From assembly GCF_009727055.1 (NCBI RefSeq), contig NW_024064153.1, forward strand, positions 862,922 to 926,921: a DNA stretch of 64,000 bases, given 5' to 3'. The notes below the pieces were generated by a model, which worked only from the letters and a program-made list of their open reading frames with translations, ran no database searches and was not told the origin of the DNA. A program made the translations under genes and the position numbers. This document shows, piece after piece, positions 45,521-58,090 of the stretch (positions are counted from its first letter, which is position 1; each line of letters opens with the position of its first letter). Origin of the DNA: Benincasa hispida. Lineage: Eukaryota; Streptophyta; Magnoliopsida; Cucurbitales; Cucurbitaceae.

Positions 45521-46488
45521 ATGGCTCAGAAATGCTTTGAAGAGAAACTTGAGTTGCTCGACCAAGAGATCTCTAGACTTAAAGTCGAAATGCAGAAGTT
45601 GCCAACTATAGAGGAGAATCTGGCATCGTTAGCGAAAAGCATCGAGCAATTGGGAATGCAGGTGGAGAAACACCAACAGATGCTCATTTCCTACGTTACA
45701 GAAATGGCCAAGGGCAAAGCAAAGGTGGCAAGTGGAAGTGGAAGGATCAAATACCAATAATGTCTGTGGAATAAATAGTTCGGTGAAAGCAATCGGGGAA
45801 GAAGCGTTTGGCGACCGTAGTAAATTCAAGAAAGTTGAAATGTCGGTGTTTAGCGGAAGCCATCCAGATGCTTGGCTATTCAGAGCAAATCAATATTTTC
45901 AAATTCATAAGTTGACTAAATCGGAGAAGATGACCGTGGCAGTTGTAAGCTTCGACGGTGCCGCACTAGACTAGTACCGGTCAAAAGAGGGCAGAGAACC
46001 GTTTAAAGACTAGAAAGACTTAAAGAAAAGAATGTTAGTCCGATTTCGATCTTTAAGGGAGGGATCGATTTGTGGAAGATTATTGGCTATTAAACAAGAA
46101 ACAATTATGGAGGCATATCGAAATGTGTTCGATAAGTTAGTAGCGCGGTTGCCTCATCTGCCGAATGAAGTTTTAGAGGAGACATTCATGAACGGATTGG
46201 CACCATGGATAAAGGCGAAAGTTGAATGTTGGGATCCTACCAGATTGGCGCAAATGATGTCGTTAGCCCAATGTGTTGAAGATAGAGAAAACGCGTGGGT
46301 CAAAGAGTGACGAGCGTGAACATATGGAGGTAAGTTCCAAAACTCAAACACTTCGTAAATTCAACATTGATAATGTGAATAAATCGGTAGGCGGGGGGTG
46401 GACTGAAAGAATGAAGGAAAACTGGAGAGTCCTTTTCGATGAGGACCATTACCTTATGGGGGAACAAAAACAACAATAATCGGAGAGA
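45521..46488 (+). pseudogene. gypsy Gag
   Basis: The ATG at 45521 opens a coiled-coil-like, Glu/Lys-rich N-terminus (79 aa). A frame change leads into 45732-45974 (VEMSVFSGSHPDAWLFRANQYF, SEKMTVAVVSFDG) and then 46032-46310 (MLVRFRSLREGSICGRLLAIKQET, EVLEETFMNGL..WIKAKVE). This is the Retrotrans_gag domain of gypsy elements. A stop at 45973 (after ALD, where Trp-Tyr is usual) and frame changes disable it. A zinc knuckle is not clearly visible; degraded text near 46540-46590 (KGLCF.C....T.GH.CKGQE) probably represents it. Confidence 0.88.
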
Positions 46489-46589
46489 CACTCCAGCAAG
46501 GAGATTAACGGATGCTGAATTTTAGTCGAAGAGAGAAAAAGGACTCTGTTTCTAGTGTGATGAGAAGTACACTATTGGGCATCATTGCA

Positions 46590-47094
46590 AAGGGCAGGAA
46601 TTGAGAGAACTAAGATTACTTGTAGTTCAAGCGTCTGGTGAAGAATGGGAATTGTGTGAAGATGATGAAGTTAGAGAAGAGATGTTAGAGCTGAATATGT
46701 TGACATTGAGCGAAGAACTTTCGCCAATTTCTGAACTGTCTGTGAATTCGGTTGTGGGATTAACTAATCCATGAACAATGAAGATTAAAGGGGACATTAG
46801 AGAAGAATCCATCGTGGTGCTAATAAATTGTGTGCTACACATAACTTCATAACAGAAGGTCTAGTGAATTGTCTGTAGTTGGATGTCACGAATACAACCA
46901 ATAATGGAGTTGTTCTGGGATCAGGAACTGTGGTGCATGGAAAGGGAGTCTGTAAAATGCAAAAATGAAGCTGGGTGATTGGAAAGTGAGTGATAGTTTC
47001 TTACCACTGGAGTTGGGGAGTGTGGATGTGATTTTAGGAATGCAGTGGTTACATTCCTTGGGAAAAACAGAGGTTGACTGGTGAAATCTCACAA
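46590..47094 (+). pseudogene. gypsy aspartic protease, decayed
   Basis: Readable pieces are MKIKGDIREESIVVLINC (about 46781-46834), where the family has an Asp in VLIDCGATHNFI and this copy has Asn. After a frame shift comes GVVLGSGTVVHGKGVCK. LGDWKVSDSFLPLELGSVDVILGMQWLHSLG follows at about 46968-47065. The replaced catalytic Asp and the frame lesions indicate no activity. Confidence 0.8.
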
Positions 47095-48199
47095 TGACGT
47101 TCACTCGTGAGGGGTGGAAGATAGCACTGCAGGGGGATCCAAGTCTGACGAAGGTGAGGATCAGTCTAAAATGTATGGTAAAAACGTGGGAGACAGAAGA
47201 TCAAGGATTCTTGGTTGAATGTAGACTGTTGAAGGGAGACGAGATAACAGATGAGCATGAGGAATACAGAGTAGTTGAATCAGTACCGGAGTCTTTGTCA
47301 AATGTGCTCAACAAATTTCAAGATGTATTTGAATGGCCTGGAGAGTTACCTCCTCGTTGGAATATTGAGCATCACATTCACTTGAAGGAAGGAACCAATC
47401 CCATAAATGTTCAACCATATCGGTATGCATACTATCAGAAAGTTGAGATGGAGAAACTAGTGGAGGAAATCCTGGACTCGAGCATCATTCAGCCGAGTAC
47501 CAGTTCATATTTAAGTCCTGTTCTGTTGGTTAAAAAGAAGAATAGAGGATGGAGGTTTTGTGTAGATTATCGTGCCCTTAACACTGCTACTATTTTGGAT
47601 AAATTTCCGATCCCTGTAATAGAAGAGCTTTTCGATGAGATACATGGAGCTGCCTACTTCTCAAAGCTGGATTTGAAGTTCGGATATCATCAAATCTGAA
47701 TGAATAAGAGGGATGTGGAAAAGACAGCATTCTGGACACATGAGGGACACTTTGAATTTCTGGTAATGCCTTTCGGTTTAACTAATGCACTTTCTACTTT
47801 TCAAGCATTGATGAACCATATATTCAGACCGTATTTGCGCCACTTTGTGTTAGTATTTTTTGATGATATATTGGTGGATAGTTGAAACTTCAAAGAACAC
47901 TTGCAGCATTTAGAAGTAGTAATGGCAGTCTTAAGGGAGAACGAACTCTACCCTAATCAGAAGAAATGTCAGTTTGTAAGAGATAGGGTATTTAGGGCAT
48001 ATTATTTCTCAACGGGGCATGGAGGTTGATCCGGAGAAGGTACGAGAGCAGTGTTGGAGTGGCTGGTCCTAAGAGAACGAAGGAGGTACGGGGATTCTTG
48101 GGCTTATCTGGTTACTATCGAAGGTTTGTACAAAATTATGGCAGTATAGCAGCGACTTTCACACAAATTTTGAAGGGTGGGACATTCCGATGGACAGAG
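47094..48199 (+). pseudogene. gypsy reverse transcriptase, N-part
   Basis: The open frame 47094-47699 has RWNIEHHIHLKEGTNPINVQPYRY, VEMEKLVEEILDSSIIQPSTS, VKKKNRGWRFCVDYRALN and FSKLDLKFGYHQI. After one stop, 47700-47885 has [21 protein letters not shown] and the catalytic block FFDDILV (Phe-Phe-Asp-Asp). Further RT thumb text is found to 48199 in shifting frames (HLQHLEVVMAVLRENELYPNQ, then LSGYYRRFVQNYG and KGGTFRW). A solo LTR interrupts it at 48200 and the frame continues at 50433. Confidence 0.93.
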
Positions 48200-50432
48200 T
48201 GAAGGATCTCATATCTAAGAGTTCCATGAGCGTGTTCGGATCGCTCCGATCTCACAGTGACTGAAATGAAAATATATACATTCAACACATACAGTTATGC
48301 AAACAAAACTTAGTTATCGGCATGCTAAGAACAGGATAAATAACAAGGGAAAGTATAACGACCCGAGTTCAGAAGGGGTACATGAATGAACCGATATCAC
48401 ATCCGAATGAGAGGGATCCTGAGGACATGAAAGTATGGTTAAGAAAGGCTTAAAAGAAATGAAAGTTACTACCTATACAAACAAGGTGCACCTTCCTTTT
48501 CGGTGGCTCAATCATAAGAACTCCAAAGTTAAGCGTGTTTAACTTGGAGCAATCCTATGTTAGGTGACCTCCTAGGAATTTTCCTAAGATGCATGTGAGT
48601 AAGGATAAAGCATGCTGAAAGGACCCATGTTAGTTTGTGGGGACAATTTTTACTTCTAGAAGCATTCAAGGCAAGTGAGGATGACGTAGCCAGGTCGCAA
48701 GGGACGCAGGGGAATGCCGAGGCCATCAGGGGCTTTGGTGAATTTGGTAGAGGAAGGAGGAAACACGAATCGTGTAGGTGATAAGCAAGTGGGAGGGAAG
48801 AAAATGCTATCGCATAGCAGAAATAACCATTTAGAGAAGCTATCCGATTGTGTAGGAAATAATGTGCGATCATTTAGACATGAGGTAGACGATCATTTGG
48901 GCAAAGTGTGCTATCGTATAGGCTCTCAAAAACACTTAAGCGATTGTTTTGCTTTCTACCAACGCACACTTTTTATTCTTTTGGACGATTGATGAACGAG
49001 GTCTTCAAAAATGAAACGATTTCATTTTTATTTCATCGGTTACAATAACCGAATCATTCCCACTAACCTACGTCCAAACGTGAAAATTGGCTTAACTATC
49101 ATATAATTAACCAATTAATTAATTAATAAATATAGTCATATTATTTTTTTACTCTATAGTTTGATATCACATATCTACTATAGTATTTTCTCCTCTATTT
49201 GATATAAATTATATTTATATCTAATTTCCTCCAAAATAATGTATCTCATACATTTAGCCAATTATATCATATATAATTAATCAGTCTAATTATATCATAT
49301 ATAATCGAACTCTTTCTTATCAATTTGAACATTTCAAATTAACCCAAATATTGGTTCTCGACTTTATCCAAGCTACCCAGGGGTCCTGATGGACCTGTGG
49401 CTCGAAGCTCCAATGGTCCGTGAATAGCTGACTAAACTCTTTAGCCACGAGATCTACAATCCATTAACTATCAGACATTCCACTAAAGACCAACAGCAGA
49501 ACTCTTCTTACCACAGATATATTTTTGTGTCCATTGGATATAACCAATCATGAGTACGATGATCCTTCACAGATGCTCGTAAGTACAACTGGGCCAAATT
49601 ACCATTATGCCCCTGTAGTTACATCTCACTCTTTAAGTACCACTGATTCCTCTAATGAATAATACAGCATAGTCCAACTATGTGTGAACACCTCTCGGGC
49701 CAAGAGAAGATGTGTGGCGCCACATCGTTCAAGCCCCGGAATCAGCCCTTAAAGGAGCTATCTATCTACTTACCCTGCCTCGGGGAAGGAGTGAATTCCA
49801 TCTTGTGTAGCTGAGTTCCCAGCTCCCAAATCAGACGAATCTCTAAAATGGTAGATTTGAATCGGTGACCAAGCCACTCGCACCCATACAAATCAAAGGA
49901 TCGCCCTCAATGGCAGGAGTTCCCAACTCACTCAGGATTGAGGTCATGTTACCTATGGTCATTCTAGTGAGATGAAGTCTCTGTCATGAATAGTGTTATA
50001 TAACGAGACGTTAACACTTCGCGGTCAGGTTTTATACAAACTCTTTGTATAGGACGCTTCCGCTCGCATGTTCCCAACACGAATGATCAGGATCAGACCA
50101 TCTATGACAAGTCACAATACTTATGACCATTCCATAAAGCGAGCCGCATTCGTAGCGTTACCAGGATAAGGTTTCCCTCCTATATCCATATACTACAGAC
50201 CATTTTGGTTATCGCTCAAGACATGATCCACTTGTATGTCACCATATGCATGCTTGAGTTACATACAGATAACCAAGGATTTTATGTTTATTGGTTTGTG
50301 GTAAAGAAAATAAAACAAGTAACTAAGCAAAATACAAGATGTGAAGTAAATATCATATATTAACAACACAAGCGTTCATACAAACTGTTTACAAACTATA
50401 GGACACGAGACTTTAGGGAATCAACCCCAACA
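48200..50432 (-). mobile_element. solo copia LTR (family A) inside gypsy RT
   Basis: It begins TGAAGGATCTCATA at 48200 and ends ...CAACCCCAACA at 50432. Both flanks are CAGAG (48195-48199, 50433-50437), a perfect 5-bp duplication. The host reading passes from KGGTFRWTE into the DA.FAFEKLK region when the LTR is removed. It includes a 5S-bearing insertion at 48354-48713 that replaced about 250 bases of LTR. No internal domain is present, so the former element has recombined to a solo LTR. Confidence 0.93.
48354..48713 (+). mobile_element. Cassandra-like TRIM LTR with 5S rRNA-like domain, copy 2
   Basis: It starts TATAACGACCCGAG (TG changed to TA) and aligns closely with copy 1 at 18803. The 5S-like part is 48519-48588, with AACTCCAAAGTTAAGCGTG and GGTGACCTCCTAGGAA. 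After it come about 75 bases absent from copy 1, then the shared 'gaggatgacgtagccaggtcgca' tail. The right edge is approximate. The 5S domain is diverged from functional 5S genes and lacks their 5' third. Confidence 0.7.
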
Positions 50433-50787
50433 CAGAGGATGCTTAGTTTGCTTTTGAGAAGCTCAAAACAACCATGATGATGTTACCTGTATTGGCGCTC
50501 CCTGATTTTAGTATACCATTTGAGGTGAAGACAGATGCATCTGGATATGGCATAGGCGTGGTGTTGGTGCAACAGAAGCGACCGATCGCTTTTTACAGCC
50601 ATACTCTATCCTTGCGGGATCATGCGAAGCTTGTGTATGAGAGGAAATTGTTAGCGGTTGTCATGGCCATGCAGAGGTGGCGTCCTTATTTGTTAGGACG
50701 ACGTTTTGTTATCAAGACTGATCAGAAGGCTTTGAAATTTCTACTGGAATAGAGGACGATATAGCTATAGTATCAGAAGTGGGTAGC
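50433..50787 (+). pseudogene. gypsy RT connection and RNase H
   Basis: The frame 50474-50752 reads LPVLALPDFSIPFEVKTDASGYGIGVVLVQ, RPIAFYSH, YERKLLAVVMAMQRWRPYL and FVIKTDQKALKFLLE. The RNase H residues Asp (TDASG), Glu (YERKLLA) and Asp (TDQKAL) are visible. Stops follow at 50750 and after. The reading is cut at 50788 by a gypsy-type LTR and resumes at 52261 with NGATNALSRVEIEAQLAQIL. Confidence 0.92.
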
Positions 50788-52260
50788 TGATAAATGGTAG
50801 AAATGCAAGTTATTAATGTTCAAATTATTAAAACAATGGGAGAAAACGATGGTAAAATAGACAATATTACGATTGAATGCAACAAACTAAAAGAAAATTG
50901 CGATTGCTAATGCTCATCGCATAAAAACAGTTAAATTACATTATTCTGTGCAGGTATAATGTGATGGCGTGCTTGAGTTTGTGTTCCAAGGGCACAATGC
51001 GATGGCGCGTTTGAGTTTGCGGTCCAAGGGTACCTCACAGATGATCGTGTAAAGATCTTACATAAAGGCGACAACATAATGAAACATGATGGGACGTAAA
51101 GCTGATAACGATCAATTCAGAAATACAGTCGATGGCCGAAAGACCATAGCATTGCAAATACATTGAACTTTTGGTGACTATTAGATGGCGCAACAGGGTA
51201 TGGAAATTAATGCTACCCATCCACGCAATCATTAGTGAGAAGAACTTATTTGCCTAGAAGTCTATAAATACTTAATGCTACCAAACCAGAAAAAGCACAC
51301 GAGGAGGCGAGGCGAAGCTGAGGGAAGGGAATTCTTGAGAAGGAATTAATTTTCGGAGAGGTTGAGAGACTGCTGGAAACAGCACGGGGAAGAGACACTA
51401 AACCCTTACGAAAGCAAGAGTTAAAAACTTGGGAAAGAATTGAAGTGATAATAGTAGTGTAAAGAGCCAGAGGAAGTAAGACATTGCTTACCTGGCTTGA
51501 TACTTCTTATTCCATTTATTGTTTTGTACTTAACACTTTATTTGCAAAAATGCAAACTTCATTTCAATTTATGTTCAGTCTCTCCACACCAAGCATGAGT
51601 AACTAAATTTGTGAATGGGTTGAGAAGTACTTAACTGGCATGACGTAAGCTGTGCACTTTATGCGATCATCTTGTCTTATGTATGCTTCATTCATTAGTT
51701 GGAGTACTTGAGAGAGTAGTCTAAAGACAAAATCTAGGCTTGAGAGAGTCAAATTAGATCGCATAAGCAAGAGTAGAGACTTAGAAATAAGTTCTATCTG
51801 CTACATTCCATACACATTGCATGCATCCTAGAAATAGAAAATGTGGCACTATTCATTGAGAAATGTAGTGCTTAATATTTGTGTGTAGCATGATCGCATG
51901 ACTTGTACAAAATCTTAAGAAATGCTATCTAAAATATCTTCTTAACCCCTTCATCGCATACTTGTTACAACACCACCCTTTCATCGCTTCGCATTTGATT
52001 CCATCGCATTAGAAAATCTAAGTTAATTCACCATCTACTTCTTTATCACCATCGCAATAGGATCAGAGAGTCCATCGTATATCTATTTAGTAATCCCTAC
52101 GTTCGACCCTGGACTTACCAGGACCCTAAGACCGCTTATACTTGGGCTTTGTTAGGAAAACTTGCATTATCATCGCATCCACACATCCTTACATCGCATG
52201 ATAAATCAACCATCAATAGCTAAGTTACTTGGCTATGACTTTGAAGTGATATGCTAACCA
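50788..52260 (+). mobile_element. gypsy-type solo LTR
   Basis: It splits the RNase H-to-integrase linker of the host gypsy element. It starts TGATAAATGG and ends ...ATGCTAACCA; about 1.47 kb. It is rich in the word CATCGCA / TGCGATG, and at about 52095-52125 holds GTTCGACCCTGGACTTACCAGG, a text seen near gypsy LTR ends in plants. The start resembles the minus-strand LTR at 41386. No clear target duplication was found (GTAGC against GGATA), so the edges may be off by a few bases. Confidence 0.7.
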
Positions 52261-52479
52261 GGATAGGAGAACGGTGCCACAAATGCCTTATCCAGGGTGG
52301 AGATAGAGGCTCAGCTAGCTCAAATATTAGCTCCTACTTTGATTGATATAGTTGTGATTCAGAAGGAAGTTGAGCTCGATGTTCGGTTACAAAGATTAAA
52401 GACCGTGTACTAAAGAAAGAGGACAGGGTGCAGGATTTTTCTATACAGCAAGGCGTGTTGAAGTATAAAGGGAGCTTAA
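52261..52479 (+). pseudogene. gypsy pol linker before integrase, truncated
   Basis: ATNALSRVEIEAQLAQILAPTLIDI is read at about 52275-52350, followed by VELDVRLQRL and QDFSIQQGVLKYKGSL. This is the RNase H-integrase connection that precedes the HHCC domain. It stops at 52479 where a copia LTR begins; the integrase itself is absent from the window. Confidence 0.8.
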
Positions 52480-54534
52480 TGTTGGGGTTGATGCCCTAAA
52501 GTCTCGTGTCCTATAGTTTGTAAACAGTATGTACGAACGCTGTGTTTTTAATATATGATATTTACTTCACATCTTGTATTCTACTCATTTACTTGTTTTA
52601 TTTGCTTTACCACAAACCAATAAACATAAAATCCCTGGTTATCTAAATGTGACTCAAGCATGTATGTGGTGACATACAAGTGGATCATGTCTTGAGTGAT
52701 AACCAAAATGGTCTGTAGTATATGGATATAGGAGGGAAACCTTATCCTGGTAACGCTACGGACGCGGCCCACTTTGTGGAATGGTCACAAGTGTTGTGCC
52801 TTGTCACAATGGTCTGATCCTAATCATTTGTATTGGGGACATGCGAGCGGGGGCGTCCTATACAAAGAGTTTGTATATAAACCTGACCACGAAGTGTAAC
52901 GTCTCGTTATATAACACCGTTCATGACAGAGACTTCACTTCACTAGGATGACCATAGGTAACATGACCTCAATCCTGAGTGAGTTGAGAACTCCTGCCAT
53001 TGAGGGTGGTCCTTTGATTTGTATGGGTGTGAATGGCCAAGTGGCCGATTCAAACCTACCATTTTGGGGATTTTTCTGATTTGAGAGCTGGGAACTCAGC
53101 TACACAAGATGGAATTCACTCCTTCCCCGAGGCAGGGGTAAGTAGATAGATGGCTCCCTTAAGGGCTGATTCCAGGGCTTGAACGATGTGGCATCAAACA
53201 CCTTCTCTTGGCCCGAGAGGTGTTCACACATAGTTGGATTATGTTGTATTATTCATTAGAGGAATCAGTGGTACTTAAGGAGTGAGATGTAATTACAGGG
53301 GCAAAACGGTAAATTGGCCCAACTGTAGTTACGAGCATCTATGAAGGGTCATCGTACTAATAATTGGTTATATCAGATGGACAGAGAAATATATCTGTGG
53401 TAAGAAGAGTTCAACTGTTGGTCTTTAGTGGAATGTTTGACAGTTAACGGATGGCGGATCTCGTGACTAAAGAGTTTAGTTAGTTATTCACATACCATTG
53501 AAGCTTCGAGCCACAGGTCCATTAGGTCCCCTGGGTAGCTTAGACAAAGTCGAGAACCAGTATTTGGGTTAATTTGAAATGTTCAAATTAACAAGAGAAA
53601 GTTCGATTATATATGATATAATTGGCAAATGTATGAGGTACATTATTTTGGAGGAAATTGGATATAAATATGATTTATATGAAGTAGAGGAGAAAATATT
53701 ATAATAGATATATGATATCAAACTATAGGATATAAATACAATATGATTATATTTATTAATTAATCAATTGATTAATTATATGATAATTAATCCTTTTTCC
53801 ACGTTCGGACGTGGGTTAGTGGGCAGCATCGGTTATGGTAACCGATGAGTTAAAAGTGAAAAACGTTTTCATTTTTACATCGTGCAATCGATATTAATTC
53901 TTCCGCCCAAAAGATTTCGTGAAACAATCACTCGAGAGCCAATACGATAGTTGCTTCTCCGCCTAAACGATCGTCCACCTCGCGATTTAACTAAATGATC
54001 ATACACCATTTCCTAAACGATCATTCAACATTTCCTCACGATCGTGTAGCTCCTCTATGCGATAAGCACTTCTGCTATACGATAGCATTGTTTACTCTCC
54101 CACTTGCTTATCTTCTACACGACTTGTTTTTCCTCTCTCCTCTACCAAATTCACCAAAGCCCATCCTTTGGGTTTTCACTCCGAGAATACCCGGGGCTCA
54201 TTAGTGGTGGTTTCGTCCCCGTTGCGGCGTTCGTGTTTGCGTTGATCGTGCTATTGCAAACGACGTTCCCACTGGGCGTTGGTAGATTTATTGGAGGGTT
54301 CCACTGTGTTGGGGTTCTGAAGTTTGAAGATGTTTTTGGGATGAGACGCTCCCACAAGGTCCACGTTCAACTGGTACAGAACTCTTTCCCTTATGTTTTT
54401 GTTGTTCATAGCATGCCGATCATTAGACTTATTTGCATAACTGTATGTGATGAATGTATATTGTTATATTTCGGTCATGGTGAGATCGGAGCGATCTGAA
54501 CGTGCTCATCGAACTCTCAGTATGAGATCCTTCA
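52480..54534 (+). repeat. 5' LTR of the truncated plus copia element
   Basis: 2,055 bp, TGTTGGGGTTGATGCCC to ...GAGATCCTTCA. It is the plus-strand counterpart of 48200-50432, 28131-30227 and 36282-38372. A CGATCG-word array lies at 53955-54080. The open readings at 54104-54499 lie inside the LTR and have no protein similarity. Confidence 0.92.
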
Positions 54535-54548
54535 ATTAGTATCAAAGC
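54535..54548 (+). promoter_or_regulatory. degenerate primer-binding site
   Basis: ATTAGTATCAAAGC follows the LTR end and differs at two G positions (both G to A) from ATTGGTATCAGAGC. Both changes fit decay of methylated cytosine on the other strand. Confidence 0.8.
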
Positions 54549-57085
54549 TAGGTTCTGATACTCTGATTTCATCTATTGCAACAAAATGAAATATACATTC
54601 ATGGTGGGTGCATTTCTACGCTGTTTAATTGTTAAATCTACTGTGGATGTGTTGGATTAATAGATGTTTTTGGGATGATTAGCCTCAGTTTCTTTAAGAT
54701 CCTTTTACATTTGCGGTTATTTTTAAAGGCCCCTGCATTTTTGGGCATTAATAATCGTCATCGAGTCTGGGAAAGCGTTGCGGCTCTTCAAGGAAGGAGG
54801 CGATCTAGGGTTGAAAGCATCGTGCAGAAGAAGTTCTACGCGATCGCTGTCCATTGCATTGTAAAGATGAAGAAGTACGCGATCACTGATAACACATCGA
54901 TTAAATGATGGTAAATGCAATCAAGAGTTGGTCGCATCGGGTTGACGATCGAGTACGCGATTACTGAGTATTGTGTTGTGTAGACGATGAGATGCTCACG
55001 GATCGCTTAACGTGTGGGCGCGCTAGACGATCATTTAGGTCAACAAGCTTCATCGCTTGGTAACTGACTAAACGATCGCTTAGTATCGCAAGGTAAATCG
55101 TTTACCTGGTTGCACGCATCGTGTAGACGATGAGACGCTCGCATATCGTTTAAAGCGCGCGCTAGACGATCATTTAGGTCAGCAAGCTTCATCACTTAGT
55201 AACTGACTAAATGATCGTTTAGTAACTTAAGGTAAATCGTTTACCTGTCGTCGCACTACACAATCGCATAGACGATCAAGCTTCACAGCTTAGTAGTCGT
55301 CTACGTGATCGTTTACTTATGTTCCTATCGTCTAGTGCGCGTTGAACGATCGTCTACCTGCAAAGTTTGCTACATGATGAAGTCCTCCTGGCGGTTCAAG
55401 ACCCGGTTTGCCTGTGAACCGGTTTGCTCGATGAAAAATGTAATAGATAGGGTTTTTTCATTCAATTTTTTTATAAAGGCTCATCTCGGTCCATTAATCC
55501 TTTGATTATTACATGCGATGTATGTCTTTATATGTCATATGGTATGCACATATAGTAAATCCCTTCTTAGATTATGCAATGGTCATGCATCCTCTCTTTA
55601 TTATAATTGTTATAATTTAGAGAAGCATGATTTTAATTATGTAAGAGCATGCTCATGCATCATATAATATAAGAGTTATATTTATGCATGCATAAAAAAA
55701 CATTGGCATGCATCATCTTTATATTATAAATGTTATAGTATAAGGGTGAATGATAGCATGTTTGCTTGGTTGTTACGCATTATATAAAAGTTATATATAG
55801 TAATAATCGGACATTGCATGAAGCATGACACATAGGTTATCGTATAAATGTTATAAATGCCTAGTTGTGCGCAATGATTTTAGTTGTTTCTTTTTAAAAG
55901 TTAAAGAGAAATTAGAACTAAAAGAAATAAGAAAGACATATATGCTCACTTAGGTTTAATTCATGGTTTTAAAATGTTTAAAACTTGGATCACATAGACC
56001 TAAGATCACGGTTCTAATACGATTAGCAACCCTAAGGTTTTAATCTTTTAATCAATTTAATAGGATTGAATTGGCTAATAAAAGGTTAAAGTGTAGCAAA
56101 TTTATTTATAAGGGACTTTTTGTCTAAGGCGGGTTCTGTCTAGGCTGGGGTGTTTAAGTTGACAGAAACGTAACACCCCTACCTGGAAACTTACCTGGAA
56201 AGGTGAATTAGATAGATTTGATGCATACATGCAAGTTAAGGACAATCCATTAAAGTGTTTAAATGTGACTGCTTGAACTTATTCATATTTCATAGACAAA
56301 CGTTGTTTATGAGCAGAGTTTAAAAAGATGACTTAGACTAAAATCAGTAGCCGGATTGTCTAGGTTAATCAATCCCTAGGCAGAACATTCAGTGGGAGGT
56401 TCTTGGGGCATAAGATGCTTCACTTAAACCTTTCACGTTTCTCTTAAATAGTCCACACCGTGAGATCTATCCCTGGCCTCGTAGCACCTTTAGCGTGTCC
56501 CCCCAATGGATGGTTTTTGGGTAGGTCAATATCAAGGTGGATGAAGAGAATGTTCATAGTAAGTGGGAGCGGGAAGTGCGACAACATATTCCTCAGTCTC
56601 CCTCGTTAGGTTGAATAAAGTTACTGCGTATTGCCTCGAGGTACCTTAGAAGTGTCCCCTTAAAGGATGGAATTTTTGCGCGTTTCTTTATTTGATCTCC
56701 TATAAGAGGATAAGGTAACTTAGTCTCTTGTTCTAATCTGTCTTTTCCCTATGTGAGCGCATTAGGGTGGGACTCTGGCTCCGAAAGTGAGGGGTTACAC
56801 TTACGCGGAATAGTTAAAAGTTAATGATTTTGGACCAAAAAATGGTGGCTGTTAGGTTCCGTTCCAAGAGTTGGTTCTGCCTAATGGTTGAGAATGTCTC
56901 ATCCCAGCAAAGAGGCAACTGATCACCCCACCGGTGGCGTTTGTCTTGCCTCACTGAGGCATCATTGCAAAATAGAAGTCTATAACTTAGGGTACTTGAA
57001 ACTGTTTTGCAAAACTGATTGGTTTAAAAGTGGTTTAGCAAAATCTAATAAAGTTTTGTTCGTATTTTCAGCAACATTTTCAAAA
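54549..57085 (+). mobile_element. 5' leader of the truncated plus copia element
   Basis: Non-coding. A CGATCG-word array lies at 54840-55380, AT-rich inverted repeats with GCATGC at 55510-55870, and the doubled paragraph with TATCAAGGTGGATGAAG at 56530-56550. The order mirrors the leader at 34005-36266. Confidence 0.8.
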
Positions 57086-58090
57086 ATGGCAACAACCACG
57101 TTAGCTTTGTTAAGAGCTGAAAAACTTACTGGCAATAATTTCACAACATGGAAACACATGATCACGACGATCCTAATCATCGAGGATCTCATGTTCGCTC
57201 TCACGAAGGCTTGTCCTCTTATTCCAGCTCCAAATGTCGCTCGAAATGTTCGGGAGCCATACAAGCGATGGACAAGGGTGAATGAGAAGGCCCGAGCCTA
57301 CATCTTGGTAAGTCTTTCTGAAGTCTTGGCCAAGAAACATGAGCCTATGGTCTCAGCGCATGAGATCATGGAGTCCCTGTGGGGAATTTTTGGACAACCG
57401 TCTGAATAGCTTATGCATGAGGCTCTTAAATACATATTCAACTCCAAAATGCAAGAAGGCACCTTTTTTCATGAACATGTGCTTAACATGTTGGTCCACT
57501 TTAATGTGGCGGAGTTGAATGGGTCTATCATCGATGAGGGTAGCTAGGTTAGCATAATCCTGCATTCTTTGTCGAAGAACTTCCTGCACTTTGTTAGTAA
57601 TGTGGTTCTTATCAAAGTGAATTATAACCTTACAACTCTCCTCGATGAGTTGCAGACATACCAATCTTTACTGAAAAGTAAGGAGAGGTAGAAGGGTGAG
57701 GAAAATGTTACTTCATCCTCCAGGACGTTCCATAGAGGTTCGACCTCAGGAACGAAGTTTGCACCTTCTACTTCTAACTCTGAAAAGGGGGAAGAGGAAG
57801 AAGGGTGGTAAGGGAAAAGGGAAGGCACTTGCTAACCCATCGCCTGTCGCCCCAAGGAGGCGTCCACAAGTTGCTAAGGGAAAGTATTTCCACTGCAACC
57901 AAGATGAACACTGAAAGAGGAATTGTCCTCGGTATCTAAAAGAGAAGAAAGCAGCCAAGGCTAAGGCCAAGGCCGATAAAGGTAAATGTGATTTACTTGT
58001 GCTTGAAACTTGTTTAGTTGAGAATGATGATTCTACCTAGATAATTGATTCAAGTGCCACTAATCATGTTTGTTCTTCTTTTCAGGGGAT
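57086..58090 (+). pseudogene. copia Gag of the plus element
   Basis: The ATG at 57086 begins MATTTLALLRAEKLTGNNFTTW. The frame runs through TKACPLIPAPN and ARAYILVSLSEVLAKKHEP to a stop at 57407 (after GQPSE). It continues in the same frame with single stops near 57545 and 57689: EHVLNMLVHFN, LTTLLDELQTYQSLLKSKE. After a frame shift a Lys/Gly-rich tract and a CCHC knuckle follow at about 57885-57925. The knuckle has Tyr for the first Cys and a stop in the DEH.KRNC segment. It retains more sequence than the gag at 32997-34004 but is not functional. Confidence 0.92.

Noticed and set aside
50788..50792. Target duplication for the gypsy-type solo LTR
   Set aside because: Left flank GTAGC and right flank GGATA do not match well enough to claim one.
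54104..54499. 131-aa open frame with apparent hydrophobic stretches
   Set aside because: It lies wholly within a copia LTR, and the matching parts of other family-A LTRs do not keep the frame.
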